The notes under the pieces are model-generated. The model was given only the letters and a program-made list of their open reading frames with translations, was not told the DNA's origin and made no database searches. Source: an uncultured Verrucomicrobiota bacterium (GTDB lineage Bacteria; Verrucomicrobiota; Kiritimatiellia; RFP12; UBA1067). From it: DNA of 10,345 nt. The translations under genes were made by a program, and so were the position numbers. How positions within the stretch are numbered: the first letter of the stretch is position 1; every line of letters begins with the position of its first letter. The stretch spans positions 1 to 10,345 of the forward strand of contig CAMOIK010000071.1 of NCBI GenBank assembly GCA_946615875.1. The letters are read 5' to 3'. Positions 6,299-10,345 of this stretch are shown in pieces.

Positions 6299-7437
6299 GG
6301 CTCGTCGCACCGGTAGAACTCTATGGCCTCGTCGGATACCTCGATGCCAAGGCCGGGCTTGGTCGGCACGGTAGCGTAGCCGTCCACAGCAGGTATGTCG
6401 TCCGGCACAAGGTCGTGGCGGATGGGTGTGTCCTGCTCGCAGTACTCCAGAAGCTCCGCGTTCGGAATGGAAGCGATGATCTGGAGCGACGCGGCCTCGA
6501 CGATGCCAGAGCTCCAGCAGTGCGGCACCACGTTGATGGCGTTCACCTCCGCGTAGCTCGCGATGCGCGACGCCTCGGTGATGCCGCCGCAGCGCGTGAT
6601 GTCCGGCTGGATGAACCCGAGTTTGCAGTAGTCGATGAGCTGCTTGAAGCCGAAGCGCGTCGTCTCGTTCTCGCCGCAGACGATGCGCACGGAGGTCGAT
6701 TCCTGTAGCCGCTTGTAGCCAAGGTAGTCGTGCGGCCAGAGAGCCTCTTCGACCGCGTATGGGTTGTACTTCTCGATGGCCTTCACGAGCTGTATGCGGG
6801 AGGCAACGTCTATCGTCACCTTGTCGGATGGAATGTAGCCGATGTCGAAGATGAGGTCGATGTCGTCGCCAACCGCCTCGCGTGACGCCTTCACGAGCTT
6901 CACTTCGGTTGCGAGATCCTGCTCGAACCCGCCCCAGCCAAGCTTGATGGCCGTATAGCCCTTCTCCTTCCACTTGAGGGCCTCATCCTTCGCCTCGGCC
7001 TCGGTGTAGGGCATGAGCACGGAGGCGTAGCAGCGCACCTTGTCGCGGTACTTGCCGCCGAGAAGTTGCCAGATAGGCTTGTTGAGAGCCTTGCCGAGTA
7101 TGTCCCAGATTGCGATGTCGATGCCGCTCATGGCCTGTATCGCCGCGCCATGGTTGCCGTAGAAGTTGCAGTGCAGGTACATGTCGTCCCATATCTTCTT
7201 GTAGTCGAACGGATCGCGCCCGACGACCACGTTCGCCAGCCCCTGGCACGTGCGGTGCGAGATTGGCGACTCGATGATCGACTTGATCACCCACGGCGCG
7301 GAATCGACCTCGCCGTAGCCGACGATTCCCTCGTCCGTCGTGACGCGGACGATTATGCCGTCCTGCGCACTGTCGTTGATTTCCTTGATCTCGCCCTTCT
7401 GGCGGACAGGAATTGCCTCTACCTTGACAATCTTCAT
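6295..7437 (-). CDS. Enolase-superfamily (mandelate racemase group) acid-sugar dehydratase
   Basis: The 380-residue protein has the full two-domain enolase-superfamily fold: an alpha+beta capping domain (about 1-115, with DEGIVGYGE and GIDIAIWDILGKALNKP) and a barrel. Metal ligands are readable as Asp198 (IFDIG), Glu230 (VEEALWP) and Glu256 (CGENE). The catalytic base set is Lys165 in AIKLGWG and the Asp279/His306 dyad (QPDITRCGG, VVPHCWSSG), with Glu328 or Glu331 near the end. This is the mandelate-racemase subgroup pattern, in which most members dehydrate aldonic or aldaric acids to 2-keto-3-deoxy acids; exact specificity cannot be read. The first Lys of the KxK motif is Ala163. The ATG has a strong AAAGGAG (7454-7448) ten bases upstream. 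It lies 32 bases after the dehydrogenase gene and overlaps the transporter by ATGA, so the two are probably translationally coupled. Confidence 0.93.
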   Translation of the reverse strand: MKIVKVEAIPVRQKGEIKEINDSAQDGIIVRVTTDEGIVGYGEVDSAPWVIKSIIESPISHRTCQGLANVVVGRDPFDYKKIWDDMYLHCNFYGNHGAAIQAMSGIDIAIWDILGKALNKPIWQLLGGKYRDKVRCYASVLMPYTEAEAKDEALKWKEKGYTAIKLGWGGFEQDLATEVKLVKASREAVGDDIDLIFDIGYIPSDKVTIDVASRIQLVKAIEKYNPYAVEEALWPHDYLGYKRLQESTSVRIVCGENETTRFGFKQLIDYCKLGFIQPDITRCGGITEASRIASYAEVNAINVVPHCWSSGIVEAASLQIIASIPNAELLEYCEQDTPIRHDLVPDDIPAVDGYATVPTKPGLGIEVSDEAIEFYRCDEP

Positions 7438-7469
7438 TTTCTATTTTCTCCTTTCAAGATTACCGATGA

Positions 7470-8498
7470 CTACCCGCAAATCACCGCCTTGATCAGCCCG
7501 TCGGGATGCTTGTCGACCAGGTCTATGGCGGCTGGCAGATCTTCAAAGCCGAACCTATGTGTCACCATGTCGGCATTGTTGAACTTGCCCTGCGCGATAA
7601 GCTCCATGAGAGGCACCCAGGCAAGCTCGTTGTTAGTTCCACCACGCACCGTCAGCTGGCGGAAAATTACCTCGTCCGTCGGCAGCTCCATCTTCGTTCC
7701 AGCCGACGGTATGCCGTAGAGGTTCACGACGCCGCCTGAGGCGCAGAGCTTCACGGCGTTCGCAAACGTAGCAGCTGCGCCAGCCGCGTCAATCGAAAGA
7801 TCGACGCCGATCCCGTCTGTCTCGTCCTTCACGACCTTTTCGAGATCCTGCTCCTTGACGTTGACCACGACGTCCGCCCCGAAATGCTTCGCGTCTCCGA
7901 GCCGCGAGAGGTTGCGCCCCGCCGCAATCACCTTCTTCGCGCCGTAGCACTTCACCGCCTGGATGAACGAAAGCCCGGCGACGCCCACGCCCTGCACGAG
8001 CACGGTCGCGCCCATCGGCGGCGGATTGCGGTAGATGGCGCCGAACGGACAGATCGAAGCCTCCAGAATCGCCCCCTGCTCATCGGTCATCGAATCAGGC
8101 ATCTTCCGGCAGCAGTTGTCCGGCACCGCCACATACTCGGCGTACCCGCCGTCAAACGGAGGGAAGCCGATCTCGCCAGCTTCCGGGCAGAGGTGCTTGT
8201 TGCCCGTGCGGCACTTCACGCAGATGCCGCAGCCGACCGACGTCTCGACAACCACGCGATCGCCGACTTTGACGCCCTTCGCCCCTGCTCCCAGCTCAAC
8301 CACTTCGCCGCATATCTCATGGCAGAGGACGCCCGGCGGAGTCCAAGCGCCGAAACGCCCGCGGATTATCGATACATCCGTCGAACAGACGCCCGCCACG
8401 CGAACCTTTATGACAACCCAGCCTGGCCTCGCCACCGGATCGGGGTATCCCCTGTCCAGCCTGATCTTGTCCTTGCCCTCCCAAACCCAAGCGCGCAT
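7470..8498 (-). CDS. Zinc-dependent medium-chain alcohol/polyol dehydrogenase
   Basis: This 342-residue protein of the medium-chain dehydrogenase family oxidises a hydroxyl group using a nicotinamide cofactor. Catalytic zinc ligands are Cys38 (AGVCSTD), His60-Glu61 (LCHEICGEV, where most relatives have GHE) and probably Glu146. The structural zinc lobe is intact with Cys90, Cys93, Cys96 and Cys104. The Rossmann loop GVGVAG (170-175) is followed by VIAAGRNLSR, where a Gly-Arg pair stands in place of the usual acidic residue, hinting at NADP(H) preference. It resembles sorbitol, threonine and galactitol-type dehydrogenases. In this operon it could oxidise the incoming sugar at C1 or a keto-deoxy intermediate. 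The ATG lies only three bases after the M24 stop, with a GAGGA site seven bases upstream inside the end of that gene, so coupled translation is likely. Confidence 0.93.
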   Translation of the reverse strand: MRAWVWEGKDKIRLDRGYPDPVARPGWVVIKVRVAGVCSTDVSIIRGRFGAWTPPGVLCHEICGEVVELGAGAKGVKVGDRVVVETSVGCGICVKCRTGNKHLCPEAGEIGFPPFDGGYAEYVAVPDNCCRKMPDSMTDEQGAILEASICPFGAIYRNPPPMGATVLVQGVGVAGLSFIQAVKCYGAKKVIAAGRNLSRLGDAKHFGADVVVNVKEQDLEKVVKDETDGIGVDLSIDAAGAAATFANAVKLCASGGVVNLYGIPSAGTKMELPTDEVIFRQLTVRGGTNNELAWVPLMELIAQGKFNNADMVTHRFGFEDLPAAIDLVDKHPDGLIKAVICG

Positions 8499-8501
8499 GT
8501 T

Positions 8502-9200
8502 TTATTCCTCGCCTTGCCATTGCCTGATTGTGAAGAAGTCGATGTCACTCGGATAGTCGAAGAGGTTCTCAAGCCCCGACTCCGCAACGAAGTAGTCGTT
8601 CTCCACGCGTATTCCGAAGTCGCCCTCGAAATACAGCCCCGGCTCTAACGTGCATACCGATCCGCTCTTCAGCGTCGATTCGTCGCCAAGCTCGAAAGCC
8701 GGCTTCATGTACGGCTTCGGGCCGATGAGATGCCCAACATGATGCGGCATCTTGCCGCCGTAGCCGATGGAAGCGAGAAACGACTCGATGTCTTTCTTGA
8801 CGTCTTCGCAGCGAACTCCGGCGCGAACATTCCGCTCGCACCGCGCCTGGCACTCTATGACGGCATCGTAAGCCTTTCGCTGACGCGGCGACGGCTCGCC
8901 GAAGAAGAACGTGCGGCATGTGTCGCTCCACACATCGCCCCGGCGGACGGACAGGTCGAGTATGAACGCGTCGCCCTCCCTGAACGCATAGTCGGTTGGC
9001 GGGCCCTCTATCGAACCGGAGCGCGCACCGCCCACGAAATCGCCGATGAACTCGTGCGGCTCGCAGCCGCATGCGCGGTCCACCGCCGCCGCGACAAGCA
9101 CATAGGCGTCGCGCTCCGTCATTCCGGCCCGCAAGGCGCCGCGCAGCGCATCGTATGCGGCGCGATTGGCTTCCAGCGCCCTCTCAACTTTCCTTCGCAC
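8502..9200 (-). CDS. Short M24-family metallopeptidase-like protein
   Basis: The 232-residue protein consists of the pita-bread catalytic fold alone. The five M24 metal ligands are readable: Asp82 and Asp93 (LDLSVRRGDVWSDTCRTF), His153 in HHVGH, Glu186 (LEPGLYFEG) and Glu200 (GIRVEND). It is shorter than Xaa-Pro aminopeptidases and creatinases because it has no N-terminal creatinase domain. No signal peptide is seen, so it should be cytoplasmic. Family members cleave N-terminal Met, Xaa-Pro bonds, creatine or ectoine. Its role inside a sugar-acid operon is not obvious, and an unassigned hydrolase step is possible. The start is GTG at 9200, with an AAGGAG site (9216-9211) ten bases upstream; no in-frame ATG exists near the N-terminus. 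It overlaps the aldolase gene by 17 bases. Confidence 0.88.
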   Translation of the reverse strand: MRRKVERALEANRAAYDALRGALRAGMTERDAYVLVAAAVDRACGCEPHEFIGDFVGGARSGSIEGPPTDYAFREGDAFILDLSVRRGDVWSDTCRTFFFGEPSPRQRKAYDAVIECQARCERNVRAGVRCEDVKKDIESFLASIGYGGKMPHHVGHLIGPKPYMKPAFELGDESTLKSGSVCTLEPGLYFEGDFGIRVENDYFVAESGLENLFDYPSDIDFFTIRQWQGEE

Positions 9201-9954
9201 GGCGTATCATCTCCTTGTAGCCCATGAACATCGCGCTTGTGTCGTTCTTGATCGCCATGAACTGCACGCCTCGCCTCTTCCACACGTCGAAACGGCTTTC
9301 CGTATAGCAGCCGAGCATTATGCCTTTCTCGCGAATCTTGCGGCAGCATTCGTCGAACGTCGCCGCCACCTCCGGGTCGTCGAACTGTCCGGGCCTGCCC
9401 ATGGAAAGCGTGAGGTCGTAAGGCCCGACGATAATCGAGTCGATTCCCGGCACTTCGAGGATCCTGTCGAGCCGCTTGGCGGCGTCGATGTGCTCCAGCT
9501 GAATGATGACGAGCGGGTCGTGCGCCGACGCCTCGAGATACTTTTCGAAGTCGTCCGCGCCGTAGTTGAAGCCGCGCCGCGGCCCGAACCCGCGCGTGCC
9601 GCCGTGGACCGGGTAGCGGCAATACGACACCGCGCGCGCGGCGTCGCGCTCGTCCATGACCATCGGAACGATTATCGCCGCCGGCGCGAAGTCGATGACG
9701 TTCTTTATTTCCGTGTGGTCGCAGGACGGCACGCGGTAGAACGTGGCGACGCCTGTGCCGCGCGCGGCCATCATGTGCAGCATAGCCCGCTCGCGCTGGA
9801 ACTCGCCGTGCTCCCCGTCGAGCCACACGAAATCGAAACCTGCCGCGCAGGTAAGCTCCGTCACCGCGGGGTCGGCGAACGTGACGGCCGCGCCGAGAGG
9901 CGTGAGCCCCGCGCGTATCTTCTCCAAAAACCTTTCAAGTCCGTTTGTCTCCAT
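9184..9954 (-). CDS. HpcH/HpaI-family class II aldolase (2-keto-3-deoxy acid aldolase)
   Basis: The 256-residue protein matches the HpcH/HpaI family of metal-dependent pyruvate aldolases, whose members cleave 2-keto-3-deoxy-glucarate, -rhamnonate and related acids to pyruvate plus an aldehyde. Visible signatures are VWLDGEHGEF with the catalytic His49, Arg74 in YRVPS, YPVHGGTRGFGPRR (114-127), the metal ligands Glu154 (IIQLEH) and Asp180 (VGPYDLTLS). Length is normal (HpaI and GarL have about 255-265 residues). It is cytoplasmic. It is the first gene of the operon, preceded by an AAAGGG site five bases before the ATG and by an extended -10 promoter. It probably performs the last, pyruvate-forming step of the pathway whose dehydratase and dehydrogenase follow in the same transcript. 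The physiological substrate is not decided by the sequence. Confidence 0.93.
   Translation of the reverse strand: METNGLERFLEKIRAGLTPLGAAVTFADPAVTELTCAAGFDFVWLDGEHGEFQRERAMLHMMAARGTGVATFYRVPSCDHTEIKNVIDFAPAAIIVPMVMDERDAARAVSYCRYPVHGGTRGFGPRRGFNYGADDFEKYLEASAHDPLVIIQLEHIDAAKRLDRILEVPGIDSIIVGPYDLTLSMGRPGQFDDPEVAATFDECCRKIREKGIMLGCYTESRFDVWKRRGVQFMAIKNDTSAMFMGYKEMIRRAKES
9211..9216 (-). promoter_or_regulatory. Ribosome binding site deciding the GTG start of the M24 gene
   Basis: AAGGAG on the minus strand, inside the aldolase reading frame, lies ten bases before the GTG at 9200. The nearby ATG at 9210-9208 is in the aldolase frame and cannot start the M24 protein. Confidence 0.5.
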
Positions 9955-9983
9955 CGGTTCCCTTTCATGCTTTCGTCATTCAT

Positions 9984-10012
9984 ATGATAACATTTCCCGT
10001 CATCGTTTTTCG
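9984..10012 (-). promoter_or_regulatory. Probable operon promoter upstream of the aldolase
   Basis: TGTTATCAT (9992-9984) is an extended -10 with one mismatch to TATAAT. Seventeen to eighteen bases upstream is CCGAAAA, within TTGCCGAAAA, which resembles the TTGCCTGAAA of the left-edge promoter. Transcription would start near 9977, leaving a leader of about 22 bases. ATGACG occurs twice on the minus strand, at 10003-9998 and 9979-9974, in the same orientation on either side of the -10 box; these could be half-sites for the AraC-type regulator. Confidence 0.5.
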
Positions 10013-10034
10013 GCAACAACAGCCTGCGTTTTTT

Positions 10035-10098
10035 GATTTTCGATTTTTCGATTTACCCCCTCCCCAAATCCAAATCCCAAATCGCCAAATCACCAAAC
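10035..10098. repeat. GATTT / AAATC inverted short-repeat tract
   Basis: On the plus strand three GATTT units (10035, 10042, 10050) are followed by a pyrimidine block CCCCCTCCCC and then four AAATC units (10066, 10072, 10079, 10087) and a degenerate AAAC. GATTT and AAATC are reverse complements, so the tract can fold back into a segmented stem with the C-rich block as loop. The minus strand of the same tract and its flank carries runs of two to five G and could form quadruplex structures. It lies between the hairpin and the operon promoter in an otherwise GC-rich region. Function is unknown; similar intergenic tracts are familiar in high-GC genomes of this group. Confidence 0.6.
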
Positions 10099-10122
10099 CT
10101 CCCTCCCGCGCGGCGGCGGAAA

Positions 10123-10172
10123 GCTGCATGGCAGCGAGGAGGAGGCTTCCCGTCACGGCGGGGAGCCTCCTC
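10123..10172 (-). terminator. Hairpin pair, probable terminator of the right-edge gene
   Basis: A 14-pair stem (10139-10152 with 10159-10172, one G-T pair, six-base loop TCACGG) begins five bases after the stop codon of the right-edge gene. It is followed on the minus strand by a second small hairpin, GCTGC-CAT-GCAGC (10135-10123), and then CTTTCC. There is no long U tract, so it may end transcription inefficiently or mainly protect the 3' end. On the plus strand no gene reads into it. Confidence 0.5.
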
Positions 10173-10177
10173 GCGTT

Positions 10178-10345
10178 TCATGCGGACCGGCAAACGCTTG
10201 ACGCGGGGCATTGCCACATGGGCGGCTCGCCTTGCCACTCCAGCAATCGCGCGGGCTCGCAAAGCCGCACGAACGAGCCGCATGTCAGGTAGTCGATTTT
10301 CGCCTCGCGGTCGTGCGCGATGCGCATATCCGGCGGACAGCGCCA
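10178..10345 (-). CDS. Unrecognised protein, C-terminal 55 residues
   Basis: The minus-strand frame entering at the right edge stays open for 55 codons to a TGA at 10180-10178. The visible end includes MRIAHDREAKIDYLTCGSFV and finishes MWQCPASSVCRSA. It has five cysteines and two tryptophans, no membrane segment and no motif I can name. Support for it being a real gene is that the composition is balanced and protein-like, whereas the other minus-strand frame is Arg/Ala-rich, and that a strong hairpin follows immediately after the stop. The start lies outside the window. No function can be assigned. Confidence 0.6.
   Translation of the reverse strand, partial: WRCPPDMRIAHDREAKIDYLTCGSFVRLCEPARLLEWQGEPPMWQCPASSVCRSA

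Noticed and set aside
6299..6973. Upstream extension of the transporter-hydrolase frame to a start at 6973
   Set aside because: The extra 225 residues only shadow the dehydratase gene in another frame and are Arg/His-rich. The ATG at 6298 gives a normal MFS N-terminus and an ATGA overlap with the dehydratase stop.
10035..10098. CRISPR array
   Set aside because: The repeat units are five bases with one- to three-base spacers, far from CRISPR dimensions, and no cas gene is present.
10053..10283. A 76-codon minus-strand open frame in the right-hand gap
   Set aside because: It is Arg/Ala-rich, runs through the hairpin and the repeat tract, and overlaps the better frame that enters from the right edge and stops at 10178.

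Overview
The window is a GC-rich stretch of bacterial accessory metabolism in which every convincing gene lies on the minus strand, so it reads from the right edge to the left. The gene set (a XylR-type regulator with a periplasmic-binding-protein-like sensor and an AraC-type DNA-binding domain, a secreted-type family 2 glycoside hydrolase, a FucP-like transporter, a PIG-L deacetylase and acid-sugar enzymes) suggests a polysaccharide-degrading member of the Planctomycetes-Verrucomicrobia-Chlamydiae group, perhaps Verrucomicrobiota, Kiritimatiellota or Lentisphaerota. This placement is inferred from gene content and style; no rRNA or other phylogenetic marker is present.

Layout from right to left. 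At 10178-10345 is the C-terminal end of an unrecognised protein. A 223-base gap follows, with a strong hairpin, a GATTT/AAATC repeat tract and an extended -10 promoter. Next is a tightly packed operon: HpcH/HpaI-family aldolase (9184-9954), short M24 metallopeptidase-like protein (8502-9200, overlapping by 17 bases), zinc alcohol dehydrogenase (7470-8498, 3-base gap), enolase-superfamily acid-sugar dehydratase (6295-7437) and a 1342-residue MFS transporter-GH2 hydrolase fusion (2270-6298, ATGA overlap). Two separately promoted single genes follow: a PIG-L deacetylase (1503-2207) and the XylR-like regulator (235-1473), which appears to be made from a leaderless mRNA. At the left edge (1-92) is the signal peptide of an exported protein with its own promoter.

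Together the operon reads as a near-complete non-phosphorylating sugar pathway. The GH2 module would release a sugar outside the cytoplasm, the transporter would take it up, the dehydrogenase would oxidise it, the dehydratase would make a 2-keto-3-deoxy acid, and the class II aldolase would split that to pyruvate plus an aldehyde. No recognisable lactonase or sugar kinase is present, and the role of the M24 protein is open. The regulator two genes downstream is the natural candidate sensor. The actual sugar cannot be read from the sequence.

The most unusual element is the transporter-hydrolase fusion. Twelve predicted transmembrane helices run, with no stop or ATG, into a stretch that looks like a signal peptide without its methionine, and then into a complete GH2 enzyme. 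If real, this is a membrane-tethered hydrolase physically joined to the importer of its product.
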